A stretch of 64,000 nt of DNA, taken from contig NZ_JACHTM010000001.1 in assembly GCF_015354055.1 (NCBI RefSeq), forward strand, positions 62,001 to 126,000, written 5' to 3'. The DNA is from Thermaurantiacus tibetensis (lineage in GTDB: Bacteria; Pseudomonadota; Alphaproteobacteria; Sphingomonadales; Sphingomonadaceae). Under the pieces are notes generated by a model that did not search any database, was not told the origin of the DNA, and worked only from the letters and a program-made list of their open reading frames with translations. Made by a program: the position numbers and the translations under genes. This document shows positions 1 to 8,677 of the stretch, in pieces (the stretch's first letter is position 1; each line of letters starts with the position of its first letter).

Positions 1-855
1 CCGGACTTCCGCAACCCCGTGGCCGAGGCGGAGTCGGCCGACGGCCGCTTTGCCCTCGAGGGACTTCCGGCCGGGCGCTACCATCTGATGGTGACGGCGG
101 TGACCCCCGACGGCCTCGAGGGTCTTCCCGCGCGCTTCAGCTTCGATCGCCCGAGGGAGGGCGCGGCCGTTGCCGCGTCCGGCCCGGCAGCTGGCGGAGC
201 CGCCGGCACCGCGGGCGGAGACGGGGGGGCGGAGCCGCCTGCCGGCGCGGCGCGTTCCGGAGATCTCGGCGAAGGGCTCGCTGCCGTCGCCCGCCCGGTC
301 GCGAAGCTCTATGCCGAGACGCTCGGCGGCCGGGAGGTCGAGGAAGGTGACGGGGGCGAGGCGGCGGATGTGACCGCGCTTGCCGATATGGGTTCCACAA
401 GCCCGCCCGCGCGGTGGTCGCTGGGCGCGGGCCGGTGGCCTGCCGCGTGGGGCGTGGAGTTGGGGATTGGCCGGGCCGGTGCTGGCGGAGCCGGTGTCCT
501 TGCAGTGTCGCCCGACGGCTTCGGAGGCATCGTGCCCTGGGGCAGCGGCGCGCGTGACTGGGCCCTGCCCCCCGCTGTCAGGCCGTTCGCGGCAGCCTTT
601 CCTTCGCGCGCTTCCGTTGCGGCGCACCCCATGGCGCTCGGAGAGCTTGCGCCGGCCGTCGCGACCAGCGTGCCACCCGAGGCCGCGCCCGTGGTGACGC
701 TCCAGCCGGCGCCCAGCGCGACGGGTGCGCGGGCAGCCTTGGTGCCCGAGCCGAAGGTGTGGGCGATGCTGCTGGCTGGCTTCGGGCTCGTCGGGCTCGC
801 GCTCCGGCGGGCGCGCGCGCGAGCCGAGGGCGTCCCCGGGGCGCGTGCGGGCTGA
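1..855 (+). CDS. FecR-like surface protein with PEPxxWA sorting tag, 5'-truncated
   Basis: The reading frame is open from base 1, so the gene begins upstream of the window; 284 residues are visible. The first 50 residues form a beta-rich stretch (GRFALEGLPAGRYHLMVTAV, then GLEGLPARFSF) that resembles the C-terminal repeat of FecR-domain proteins often encoded beside CHASE2 sensors. It is followed by about 190 Ala/Gly/Pro-rich residues of low complexity. The protein ends in PEPKVWAMLLAGFGLVGLAL plus an Arg cluster, a PEPxxWA-type exosortase signal, so export and C-terminal processing at the inner membrane are expected. The CHASE2 histidine kinase starts about 90 bp downstream on the same strand, which suggests one transcript and a shared envelope-sensing role. 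The FecR assignment rests on a short segment and is tentative; the sorting tag is clear. Confidence 0.65.
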   Translation, partial: PDFRNPVAEAESADGRFALEGLPAGRYHLMVTAVTPDGLEGLPARFSFDRPREGAAVAASGPAAGGAAGTAGGDGGAEPPAGAARSGDLGEGLAAVARPVAKLYAETLGGREVEEGDGGEAADVTALADMGSTSPPARWSLGAGRWPAAWGVELGIGRAGAGGAGVLAVSPDGFGGIVPWGSGARDWALPPAVRPFAAAFPSRASVAAHPMALGELAPAVATSVPPEAAPVVTLQPAPSATGARAALVPEPKVWAMLLAGFGLVGLALRRARARAEGVPGARAG

Positions 856-946
856 CGCTCCGCCCCGGAGCGCTCCCGAAGCCGGGTCGGAGGGCCAGGC
901 GGCCGTCGAAGGGCGGGCTGTGCGCAGGCCGGGGGGCTTTTCCGGC

Positions 947-3238
947 ATGCGGCGCGGCCTTCTGGGCGAATGGCTTGCGCTGCTGATGGTTGCGGTGGGA
1001 GTGCTCGCGCTCGCCACCTGGACGGAGCCGCTCAGCCGGCTCGACAACCTCCTCTATGACGCTGCCGTGCGGCTCAGTCCGAGGCGCCCGTCGGCGGACA
1101 TCCAGATCGTCGCGATCGACGACCGCAGTCTTCGGGCGCTCGGGGAATGGCCGTGGCCGCGCCGGCGGCATGCCGAGCTCATCGACCGGCTCCGCGCGGC
1201 GGGCGCCGCCGTCATCGGCTACGACGTGCTGTTCCTCGAGCCCGCGCCCGACCCCGAGGACGACCGGCTGCTGGCGGCGGCGCTTGTTCGCGCGGGCAAC
1301 GTGGTGCTCCCCTACCAGATCGAGGTGCCGGGCGCGGACGGTCGGGCATCGGATGTGCGGCTGCCCATCCCGCCGCTCGCTGCCGCAGCGGCCGCCGTCG
1401 GCCACGCGAGCCTGCGCCCCGACCGCGACGGCGTGCTGCGCGCCATCGAGCGTCTCGCGCGCCCGGACGGCGCGCCCGTGCCCCACTTCCTCGATTCGGT
1501 CCGCGCGCTCGCCGACGGCACCGCCAGAACCCTTGCGCCCCCGCCCCCCTCCGGCACCCGCCTGTTCGGGAGCCGGGAGGCGCGGATCCGATTTGCCCCC
1601 TTGCCTGGGGGCTTCCGCCACGCCGCCTTCGTCGACGTGCTCGAGGGGCGGACGCCGGATGCGTTCCTCAAGGGCCGGATCGTGCTCGTAGGGGCGACCG
1701 GGGCGGGCCTCGGCGACCGGTTCGCCACGCCGGTCTCGGGCAAGGCGGAGACCATGGCGGGTGTGGAGCTCCTCGCCAACGCGCTCGACGGCCAGCGCGC
1801 GGGCGACGTGATCCGCGAGGCGCCCTATCCCGCCCGCCTCGCCTTCGGCCTTGTCCCCGTGCTCGTGCTGATGGCCGGTCTCCTGCTCTTGAAGCCGCGG
1901 CCGAACCTCTGGATCGGCGCGCTCATGGCCGTGCTGTTGCTCGCAGCGTCGGCGGCTCTGGTGGCAGCCGGCTGGTGGGTGCCGCCTGCCAACGCGCTCG
2001 TCGCGCTCGTACTCCTCTTCCCGCTGTGGGGCTGGCGGCGGCTCGACTTCGCCAACCGCTACATGGCCGCCGAGCTCGAGACCCTCGCCGGCGAGGGCGG
2101 CTTCCTCCGCGCCGAGCGGGAAGTGCCAGTGGGAGACCCGGTCGCCCGCCAGGTGGCGCTCATGCACGGGGCCATCGAGGACGTGCGCAACCTCAAGCGG
2201 TTCATCGCCGAATCGCTCGACAGCCTGCCCGACGCCGCGCTGGTGACCGATCTCGAGGGCACCGTCCTCATCGCCAACGAGGCCGCGCGCGCACTTCTTG
2301 CGCCCCATGTGGGCGGCAGCCCCGAGGGGCGCCCGGTTGCGGCCGTGCTCGGTGCGCTCGCGCCTGCCATCCGCGGCGGCGAACCCGAGGTCATCGACCT
2401 TGCCGCCCGGGTGGGCCGCGGCCTCCTGCCGCCGCTCGAGCCGCGCGAGTGGCAGCTTCTCGACGGCCGCGTGCTCGACGTGCGGCTCGCCTTCTTCTCG
2501 GATGACCAGCGCCGGCCGCTCGGCTGGATCCTGCGGCTGGCCGACATCACCCGGCTGCGCGAGACGGAGCGCCAGCGCGAGGAGGCGCTGCGCCTCCTTA
2601 CCCACGACATGCGCTCCCCCCAGGCCTCGATCCTGGCGCTGCTCGGCACCGAGGGCCGCGACATCCCGCCCGGGCTTGCCGAGCGGCTGGCCCGCTACGC
2701 CCGGCAGACGCTCGAGCTCGCCGACCAGTATGTCCAGTTCGCGCGCGCCGAAACGGCAGCGCCGGCGCTCTCGCCCATGGACCTTGCCGACGCGCTGGTC
2801 GATGCGGTGGACGACCTCTGGCCCCAGGCCCGCGCGCGCGGCCTTCGGGTCGAGACGCACCTGCCCGAGACCGAGGCGCTGGTCCTCGGCGACCGGGCGC
2901 TCCTCACCCGGGCGATCCACAACCTCGTCGGCAATGCCCTGAAATATGGCGCCGGGGGCGGCCGGGTGGATGCCGCGGTCGAGGTGGCAGACGGCCGGGT
3001 CCGGCTGTCGGTCAGCGACCGCGGGCCGGGCGTGCCCGAAGCGGAGCTGGAGACGCTCTGGGAGCCGTTCCGCCGCCTCGCCCCGGCCGAGGGGCAGCCG
3101 GCCGAGTCGGGCGCAGGGCTTGGCCTCTCGTTCGTGAAGCGAGTGGTCGAGCGCCACGGCGGCCGGGTGTTCGCCCGCTCGGCACCCGGCAAGGGCGCCA
3201 CCTTCGGCTTCGAGCTGCCTCACCTCGGCGAGGCGTAA
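947..3238 (+). CDS. CHASE2-domain sensor histidine kinase
   Basis: Predicted 763-residue membrane sensor kinase. An N-terminal membrane segment (about residues 9-27) precedes an extracytoplasmic CHASE2 domain (about 30-290), then three closely spaced membrane helices (about 295-365). A PAS-like segment follows (SLPDAALVTDLEGTVLIAN, about 425-445), then an atypical H-box (LLTHDMRSPQASI, about 550) and a HATPase domain with N-box NLVGNALKYG, G1-box DRGPGVPEAE and G2-box GAGLGLSFVK. It would autophosphorylate on the H-box His and signal to a response regulator, but none is encoded nearby. ATG 947 lies just ahead of the first membrane segment; an in-frame GTG at 920 is an alternative start. It sits directly downstream of the FecR-like gene. 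Confidence 0.88.
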   Translation: MRRGLLGEWLALLMVAVGVLALATWTEPLSRLDNLLYDAAVRLSPRRPSADIQIVAIDDRSLRALGEWPWPRRRHAELIDRLRAAGAAVIGYDVLFLEPAPDPEDDRLLAAALVRAGNVVLPYQIEVPGADGRASDVRLPIPPLAAAAAAVGHASLRPDRDGVLRAIERLARPDGAPVPHFLDSVRALADGTARTLAPPPPSGTRLFGSREARIRFAPLPGGFRHAAFVDVLEGRTPDAFLKGRIVLVGATGAGLGDRFATPVSGKAETMAGVELLANALDGQRAGDVIREAPYPARLAFGLVPVLVLMAGLLLLKPRPNLWIGALMAVLLLAASAALVAAGWWVPPANALVALVLLFPLWGWRRLDFANRYMAAELETLAGEGGFLRAEREVPVGDPVARQVALMHGAIEDVRNLKRFIAESLDSLPDAALVTDLEGTVLIANEAARALLAPHVGGSPEGRPVAAVLGALAPAIRGGEPEVIDLAARVGRGLLPPLEPREWQLLDGRVLDVRLAFFSDDQRRPLGWILRLADITRLRETERQREEALRLLTHDMRSPQASILALLGTEGRDIPPGLAERLARYARQTLELADQYVQFARAETAAPALSPMDLADALVDAVDDLWPQARARGLRVETHLPETEALVLGDRALLTRAIHNLVGNALKYGAGGGRVDAAVEVADGRVRLSVSDRGPGVPEAELETLWEPFRRLAPAEGQPAESGAGLGLSFVKRVVERHGGRVFARSAPGKGATFGFELPHLGEA

Positions 3239-3292
3239 CGGCGGTCCCGGGCTGGCAGGCGGGACAGGGCCGCTGGCAGGAGCGCCCCCGGG

Positions 3293-4885
3293 TCAGGCGG
3301 CGGCGGCGATCCCGGCTTCGGCAGCGAGCTCGCGGGCGCGCGCATAATCTGGCTTTCCGTTGGGCGCCCGCGGCACCTTCTGAACGACAACCACCCGCTT
3401 GGGCGCCTTGTAGTGGGCGTGGCCGGCCTTGACGTGGGCGATGAGCTCGGCCTCGGTCACGGGCGCGCGGGTCTCGACCACCGCCGTCACCGCCTGGCCC
3501 CACTTCTCGTCGGGCACGCCGAAGACGAGCGCGTCTTCCACGGCCGGGTGGGTCTTGAGCGCTTCCTCCACTTCCTCGGGGAAGACCTTCTCGCCGCCGG
3601 TGTTGATGCACTGCGAGCCGCGGCCGAGGAGCACGATCGAGCCGTCGGCCTCGAGCGTCGCGAAGTCCCCGGGGATGGTGTAGCGGCGGCCGTCGATCTC
3701 GACGAAGGTCTTCGCGCTCTTCTCCGGGTCCTTCCAGTAGCCGAGCGGCACGAGCCCGGTGCGGGCGATCCGGCCGATCTTCCCCGAGCCGGGTTCGATC
3801 GGGCGCATGTCCTCGCCGAGCACGATGGTGTTGGGGTCGTGCTGGAAGCGGGTGGGTGCGTCGGGCGCTGCCGCGGTCGAGACCGACGTGCCGTAGCCGA
3901 GGCCCTCCGACGAGCCATAGGCATCGACGCAGGTGAGCTCGGGGGCGTGGCGGATGAGCCCGGCCTTCACCTCCGGGGACCACATGGTGCCCGACGAGAT
4001 CATGTTCCGAAGGCCGCCAAGCGTGCCTTTCCCCGCCTCGAGCGCGCGCAGGATCGGCCGGGCGAAGGCATCGCCGACGATGACGGCAAGATCCGGATTG
4101 TAGAGAGCGCACAGCCGGAGCGCATCCTCCGCATCGAAGCTGCGGGTCGCCTGGGTGATGACCGTGCCGCCCAGCGCCAGCGCATAGATGGCCATGAGGA
4201 GGCCGGTGCCGTGCATGAGCGGCGGCAGCACCAGCGCCTTGCGGCGGGTCGGGTTGGCCAGAACCGCCTCGATGTGCGCTTCCAGCGTCTTCGGGGGTTC
4301 GGCGAAGAAGTTGGGGGCGCCGCCGCCGAGCAGGGTGAAGATCGCGCCCTGCTCCCACATCACCCCTTTCGGCATGCCGGTGGTGCCGCCGGTGTAGATG
4401 AAGAAGAGGTCGCCATAGCGGTGGTCGGCGCCGATGGGCTCGGCCGGGCCGGCGCAGGCGGCGTCGAAGGCAGACGCCCAGGGGCGGGTCTCGCCGCCCA
4501 CCTGCAGCCACAGCTTGACCAGGGGCAGCGCGTGGCGGATCTCCTCCATCGCGTCCGCGAACTCGGCGTCGAACACCACGACATGGGCATCCGAGTTGTC
4601 GAGGATGTAGTGGAGCTCGGCCGGCGCGTAGCGGTAGTTCACGTTCACGTGCACCATCCGCGCCTTGAACGCGGCCGCCGTCGTGAGGAGATAGGCGGGC
4701 GAGTTGCGCATGAGGTGCGCGACCTTGCTGTCGGGCCCGGCGCCGGCGGCCATGAAGGCGCGGGCGAGCGCGTTCGTCATGCGGTCGAAGCTGGCCCAGT
4801 CGACGACGGTGTCGCCGTGGATCAGCGCCGGCGCCTCTCCCAGCCGGCTTCCCAGCGCATCATAGACCTGGCCGAACGTCCACAT
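3293..4885 (-). CDS. Acyl-CoA synthetase (AMP-binding, FadD-type)
   Basis: 530-residue adenylate-forming enzyme that activates a carboxylic acid to its acyl-AMP and then acyl-CoA. The ATP-binding loop is at residues 161-178 (FFIYTGGTTGMPKG), the substrate/adenylate motif YGSSEGLGYG is near 320, and the C-terminal catalytic Lys motif PNGKPDY is near 510, so all core motifs are present. Length is typical for the family. The substrate cannot be read from the sequence; long or branched chain fatty acids or cyclic acids are all possible. The gene is divergent from the quinone reductase at 4991, with a 105-bp intergenic region that carries an inverted repeat. The window also holds two acyl-CoA dehydrogenases, a thiolase and a MaoC hydratase, consistent with an active beta-oxidation repertoire. 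Confidence 0.9.
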   Translation of the reverse strand: MWTFGQVYDALGSRLGEAPALIHGDTVVDWASFDRMTNALARAFMAAGAGPDSKVAHLMRNSPAYLLTTAAAFKARMVHVNVNYRYAPAELHYILDNSDAHVVVFDAEFADAMEEIRHALPLVKLWLQVGGETRPWASAFDAACAGPAEPIGADHRYGDLFFIYTGGTTGMPKGVMWEQGAIFTLLGGGAPNFFAEPPKTLEAHIEAVLANPTRRKALVLPPLMHGTGLLMAIYALALGGTVITQATRSFDAEDALRLCALYNPDLAVIVGDAFARPILRALEAGKGTLGGLRNMISSGTMWSPEVKAGLIRHAPELTCVDAYGSSEGLGYGTSVSTAAAPDAPTRFQHDPNTIVLGEDMRPIEPGSGKIGRIARTGLVPLGYWKDPEKSAKTFVEIDGRRYTIPGDFATLEADGSIVLLGRGSQCINTGGEKVFPEEVEEALKTHPAVEDALVFGVPDEKWGQAVTAVVETRAPVTEAELIAHVKAGHAHYKAPKRVVVVQKVPRAPNGKPDYARARELAAEAGIAAAA

Positions 4886-4919
4886 GCCTCGCCTCCCGCA
4901 TCTCTTGCACGCGCGTTAT

Positions 4920-4946
4920 CTGGCGAGGGTGGAAGCCCGTCGCCAG
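4920..4946. promoter_or_regulatory. 7-bp inverted repeat between divergent genes
   Basis: CTGGCGA (4920-4926) and TCGCCAG (4940-4946) are perfect inverted copies with centres 20 bp apart, about two helical turns. They sit in the middle of the region between the divergent acyl-CoA synthetase and quinone reductase genes. This is a plausible operator for a dimeric regulator, but no regulator gene is adjacent and the role is inferred from position only. Confidence 0.35.
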
Positions 4947-4990
4947 CCCCTGCTATTCGCGAGGGTGGCGGGAGAGAAAGGGGTGGCGGG

Positions 4991-5962
4991 ATGCGCGCGT
5001 GGGTGGTCGACGAGCTGGCCGGCATCGGTGCGCTCAGGCTTGCCGAAGTGGCAGAGGCGCCACCGCCGGGGCCGGCCGAGGCGACGGTCGAGATGGTCGC
5101 GGTCGGCCTCAACTACCCCGATCTCCTCATGCTTTCGGGCGGCTACCAGCATCGCCCGCCGCTCCCGTTCACGCCGGGCATGGAGGGCGTGGGGCGCGTG
5201 GTGGCGGTGGGGGAGGGGGTGGCGGCCGATCTTCTTGGCGCGCGTGTGCTGGTCGGCGCGCGCACCGGGCTCCTCGCCGAGCGGGTCACCGTGCCGCTGG
5301 CGCAGCTCCGCCCGGCGCCCGAGACGCTCTGCGACCGCGAGGCCGCCGGCTTCACCACCGGCGCGCTCACCGCCCATGTGGCGCTCGTGGCGCGCGGCGG
5401 CCTTGCACCCGGCGAGCGGCTGCTGGTGCTGGGCGCCGGCGGCGGCATGGGGCTTGCCGCGGTGGCGATGGGCGCGGCGCTCGGCGCCCGGGTGGTCGCG
5501 GCGGCCTCGACTCCGGAGAAGCTTGCGGCCGCGCGGGCAGCGGGCGCGCACGAGACCCTCCTCGTCGACCGTGCAGCGCCGGATCTCTCGTCCGTGAAGG
5601 GGCAGGTGGACGTGGTGTTCGACCCGGTGGGCGGCCCGTTCGTCATGCCGGCCCTCGCAGCGCTCGCCTGGGGCGGACGCTACCTCGTGGTCGGGTTCGT
5701 CGCCGGCCCTCCGGTTGCCATCCCGCTCAACCGGGTGCTGATCAAGGGCGCATCCGTCCTCGGCGTGCGCGCCGGCGAGGCCGGCCGGCAGGATCCCGAG
5801 GCCGGCCGGCGTCACCTCCGCGCCATCGACGCGCTGGCTGAGGCCGGGCGGTTCCGCCCCCACGTCGGTCTTGAGGTGCCGTTCGCCGCGGCGCCGCAGG
5901 CCTTCGCGGCAATGGCGGCGGGCCGGCTCGTGGGCAAGGCCGTCATCTCCTGCGACGGCTGA
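4991..5962 (+). CDS. Zinc-independent NADPH:quinone oxidoreductase family protein
   Basis: 323-residue medium-chain dehydrogenase/reductase of the QOR type. The N-terminal GroES-like domain has the usual GLNYPDLLMLSGGY segment and lacks the Cys/His set for catalytic or structural zinc. The Rossmann domain carries the cofactor motif GAGGGMGLAAV (about residues 150-160) and the typical VDVVFDPVGG stretch. It should reduce quinones or enones with NADPH in the cytoplasm. ATG 4991 is preceded by GGGTGGCGGG. It is divergent from the acyl-CoA synthetase and followed by the glycine riboswitch region, so it is probably monocistronic. The physiological substrate is unknown. Confidence 0.88.
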   Translation: MRAWVVDELAGIGALRLAEVAEAPPPGPAEATVEMVAVGLNYPDLLMLSGGYQHRPPLPFTPGMEGVGRVVAVGEGVAADLLGARVLVGARTGLLAERVTVPLAQLRPAPETLCDREAAGFTTGALTAHVALVARGGLAPGERLLVLGAGGGMGLAAVAMGAALGARVVAAASTPEKLAAARAAGAHETLLVDRAAPDLSSVKGQVDVVFDPVGGPFVMPALAALAWGGRYLVVGFVAGPPVAIPLNRVLIKGASVLGVRAGEAGRQDPEAGRRHLRAIDALAEAGRFRPHVGLEVPFAAAPQAFAAMAAGRLVGKAVISCDG

Positions 5963-6062
5963 CCGCCCCCTTCCGTCCCGCCTTCACCATGCCCCCGATT
6001 GACCGCTGGCGCGCCCTCGGGCAGGGGCGACTCGTCGGTCGCGGGGTGTCCCGCGAGCGGAC

Positions 6063-6275
6063 GCGCGGGAGAGAGCGGGGCGCCGGCGGGGGGCCCCGCC
6101 GCCGAAGGAGCAACCGCCCCCGGAATCTCTCAGGCAGAAGGACCGCGCGCCCGCCATGGTGACGACAGTCTGGAAAGCGCCCCGGGACCCGGGGCCGCCG
6201 AAGGGGTAAGCGGCCGTCTCCGCCCGTGCGGAGCAGGCCCGCGAAAGCTCTCAGGCCCTGGGACAGGCGGGGGCG
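6063..6275 (+). promoter_or_regulatory. Tandem glycine riboswitch upstream of gcvT
   Basis: Two consecutive glycine aptamers are recognisable. Aptamer 1 (about 6063-6148) has GGGAGAGAGC, the conserved CGCCGAAGGAGCAA core at 6100-6113 and ATCTCTCAGGCAGAAGGACC at 6125-6144, closed by GCGCGG / CCGCGC. Aptamer 2 (about 6165-6275) has GTCTGGAAAGCGCC, CGCCGAAGGGGTAAGC and AGCTCTCAGGCCCTGGGACA. These match the published glycine-riboswitch consensus in order and spacing. The next gene is gcvT at 6322, so it should switch on the glycine cleavage operon when glycine is abundant. Exact outer limits are approximate. Confidence 0.95.
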
Positions 6276-6300
6276 GACGGGCGGCGCAAGCCGCCGTCCG
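6274..6300 (+). promoter_or_regulatory. Strong hairpin between riboswitch and gcvT (possible expression platform)
   Basis: A GC-rich stem with a GCAA tetraloop (6286-6289) lies directly after the second aptamer and 21 nt before the gcvT start. Eleven base pairs form with one bulged G on the left arm. No U-tract follows, so a simple intrinsic terminator is unlikely. It may set ribosome access or an alternative fold of the second aptamer. Confidence 0.5.
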
Positions 6301-6321
6301 GCTGTCCGGAAGGCTCGACCG

Positions 6322-7542
6322 ATGGGCGCACAGGCATCGACCGGCCCCGCCGCGGAAGGCGTGGGGGCGCGAGGCGAGTGGGGAGGAGGTGACGGGTCGG
6401 GCGGTGCCGCGGCTGGCACGATCGCCAAGGCGGCGCTGGCCACCCTGCCGCTCGATGCGCTGCACCGGCGCCTTGGCGCCCGCATGGTCCCCTTCGCCGG
6501 CCACGCCATGCCGCTCCACTACGCCAAGGGCGTGATTGCCGAGCATCTGTGGACGCGTGCCCACGCCGGCCTGTTCGACGTCTCCCACATGGGCCAGCTG
6601 ACGATCTCGGGTCAGGGAGCCGCGGCCTGGCTCGAGCGGCTCTGCCCCGGGGATATCCTTGGCCTCCGCCCGGGCCGGATGCGCTACTCGCTTCTGCTCG
6701 CCGAGGATGGCGGGATCCTCGACGACCTCATGGTCACCAACGCCGGCGATCACCTTGCGCTGGTGGTGAATGGTGCGACCCGGGCCTCGGATCTCGCCTA
6801 CATGGGCGCACGGCTGGCGCCGGGCCTCGAGCTCCGCCACCTGGCCGATCTGGCCCTCCTCGCCCTCCAGGGGCCGGAGGCGGCCACGGCACTCGGCCGG
6901 CTCGGCATCGCGGCCGCACCTGGCGGGGTGCCTGTCGAGGCGCTGAAGTTCATGGAAGCGGGGGCCTTCACCTGGCGCGGCACGCCGCTGTGGGTGTCCC
7001 GCTCGGGCTACACCGGGGAAGACGGCTTCGAGATCTCGGTGCCGGCGGAGGCCGCCGAAGCGCTCGCCGAGGCCCTGCTGGCGATGCCCGAGGTGAAGCC
7101 CGTGGGCCTTGGCGCGCGCGACTCGCTCCGGCTCGAGGCCGGGCTGCCGCTCTATGGCCACGACCTTTCGCCCGAGACCGAGCCGGTCGAAGCGGGGCTT
7201 GCCTTCGCCATTTCCAAGCGGCGCAAGGTGGAGGGGGGGTTCCCGGGCGCGGAGCGCATCCTGAAGGCCCTCCTCGACGGGCCTGCCCGCCGGCGGGTGG
7301 GGCTGAAGCCCGAAGGCCGCCAGCCGGTGCGCGAGGGGGCCACCATCCATGCCGGCGACGCCGCGGTGGGCGTCGTCACTTCGGGCGGCTACGGCCCCTC
7401 GGTCGGTGGGCCGATTGCCATGGGCTATGTCGCGGCCGCCCACGCCGCCGACGGCACCGCGCTCGAGATCGAGGTGAGGGGCAGGCGGCTTCCCGCCCGC
7501 GTGGTGCCGCTCCCCTTCTGGCAGAAGAGCTACGCGCGCTGA
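6322..7542 (+). CDS. gcvT: Glycine cleavage system T protein (aminomethyltransferase)
   Basis: 406 residues. Transfers the methylene group from aminomethyl-lipoyl GcvH to tetrahydrofolate, releasing ammonia. The family N-terminal segment [20 protein letters not shown], then [22 protein letters not shown] and [20 protein letters not shown] are all present. About 45 extra Ala/Gly-rich residues precede the usual start; ATG 6322 is chosen because AAGG lies 8-11 nt upstream and it is the first in-frame ATG after the riboswitch. First gene of the gcv operon, followed by gcvH after 11 nt. Confidence 0.95.
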   Translation: MGAQASTGPAAEGVGARGEWGGGDGSGGAAAGTIAKAALATLPLDALHRRLGARMVPFAGHAMPLHYAKGVIAEHLWTRAHAGLFDVSHMGQLTISGQGAAAWLERLCPGDILGLRPGRMRYSLLLAEDGGILDDLMVTNAGDHLALVVNGATRASDLAYMGARLAPGLELRHLADLALLALQGPEAATALGRLGIAAAPGGVPVEALKFMEAGAFTWRGTPLWVSRSGYTGEDGFEISVPAEAAEALAEALLAMPEVKPVGLGARDSLRLEAGLPLYGHDLSPETEPVEAGLAFAISKRRKVEGGFPGAERILKALLDGPARRRVGLKPEGRQPVREGATIHAGDAAVGVVTSGGYGPSVGGPIAMGYVAAAHAADGTALEIEVRGRRLPARVVPLPFWQKSYAR

Positions 7543-7553
7543 GGGAGAGACGC

Positions 7554-7922
7554 ATGCGCTACTACACCGAGCAGGACGAATGGATCGAGGTGGAGGGCGA
7601 AACCGCGACCGTCGGCATCACCGACTATGCGCAGGGGCAGCTCGGCGACATCGTGTTCGTCGAGCTTCCCGAGCCCGGCCGCGTGGTCGAGCGCGGCAAG
7701 GAGGCGGCCGTCGTCGAATCGGTCAAGACCGCAGCCGACGTCTACGCCCCGGTCTCCGGCACCGTCACCGAAGTGAATGCCGCGCTCGCCGACAACCCCG
7801 CGCTCGTCAACGAATCGGCCGAAGGGGAGGGCTGGTTCTTCCGCCTGACCCTTGCCGACCCGGCCGAGCTCGAGGGCCTGATGGACAAGGCCGCCTACGA
7901 GGCCTTCCTCGGCACGCGCTGA
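7554..7922 (+). CDS. gcvH: Glycine cleavage system H protein
   Basis: 122-residue lipoyl carrier that shuttles the aminomethyl group between GcvP, GcvT and the lipoamide dehydrogenase. The lipoylation site is the Lys in [14 protein letters not shown] (about residue 62), and the fold motifs [20 protein letters not shown] and NDxPALVN-type NPALVNES are intact. A good ribosome-binding site (GAGGGAGAGA) precedes ATG 7554. Its stop overlaps the start of the methyltransferase gene by one base (TGATG), indicating translational coupling. Confidence 0.97.
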   Translation: MRYYTEQDEWIEVEGETATVGITDYAQGQLGDIVFVELPEPGRVVERGKEAAVVESVKTAADVYAPVSGTVTEVNAALADNPALVNESAEGEGWFFRLTLADPAELEGLMDKAAYEAFLGTR

Positions 7923-8677
7923 TGGGCTGGGACGCGGCCACCTACCAGCAGCACGCGGCCTTCGTGCCGGCGCTGGGCGCGGCCGCGCTCGAGCTGCTCG
8001 CGCCGCGGCCGGGCGAGCGCATCCTCGATCTCGGCTGCGGCGACGGCGCGCTCACCGCCCGCATCGCCGAAGCTGGCGCCGAGGTGCTCGGGCTCGATCC
8101 CGACCCGTCGATGCTGGCGGCGGCGCAGGCGCGAGGTCTCCGCGTGGAAGGGGGCGACGGCCAGCAGCTCGCTTTCGAGGCGGCCTTCGACGCCGTCTTC
8201 TCGAACGCCGCGCTCCACTGGATGCCCGATCAGGACGCCGTCGCCCGCGGCGTCTTCCGTGCGCTGAAGCCCGGCGGCCGCTATGTCGGCGAATGCGGCG
8301 GCTTTCTCAACATCGCTGCCATCCGCGCCGGGGTGCGCGCGGTGCTCGCGGCGCACGGGTTCGATGCCGGCGCGCTCGGCCGCCAGGTCTACCAGACGCC
8401 GGAGGCCTTCGTCGCCCGCCACCAGGCGGCCGGCTTCACCGACATCGAGGCCCGCCTCATTCCCCGGCCCACCCCGCTTCCGAGCGGGATCCGCGGCTGG
8501 CTTGCCACCTTCCGTGCCGGCTTCCTCGCCGCGGCCGGCGTTCCGCCCGACGCGGAGAAGGCCGTGGTTGCCGAGATCGAGGCGGTGCTTGCCCCCGTCC
8601 TCACCGACGAGACCGGCTGCTGGATGGCCGACTATGTCCGCCTGCGCTGGCAGGCGCGAAAGCCCGGAGACTCCTGA
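7922..8677 (+). CDS. Class I SAM-dependent methyltransferase inside the gcv operon
   Basis: 251 residues. SAM-binding motif I is [20 protein letters not shown] (about residues 36-55), followed by the acidic ligand region [14 protein letters not shown] and motif [13 protein letters not shown] typical of methyltransferase type-11 / trans-aconitate methyltransferase-like enzymes. The start overlaps the gcvH stop by one base and its stop overlaps the gcvPA start by one base, so it is tightly built into the operon. Its substrate is unknown. A link with one-carbon or SAM metabolism is suggested only by location; it is not a known subunit of the cleavage complex. Confidence 0.88.
   Translation: MGWDAATYQQHAAFVPALGAAALELLAPRPGERILDLGCGDGALTARIAEAGAEVLGLDPDPSMLAAAQARGLRVEGGDGQQLAFEAAFDAVFSNAALHWMPDQDAVARGVFRALKPGGRYVGECGGFLNIAAIRAGVRAVLAAHGFDAGALGRQVYQTPEAFVARHQAAGFTDIEARLIPRPTPLPSGIRGWLATFRAGFLAAAGVPPDAEKAVVAEIEAVLAPVLTDETGCWMADYVRLRWQARKPGDS

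Noticed and set aside
578-3223. Long minus-strand frame of 881 codons across the CHASE2 kinase gene
   Set aside because: High G+C creates long antisense frames. The plus strand holds a coherent kinase with all motifs; the antisense product is Arg/Ala/Pro-rich with no recognisable domain.
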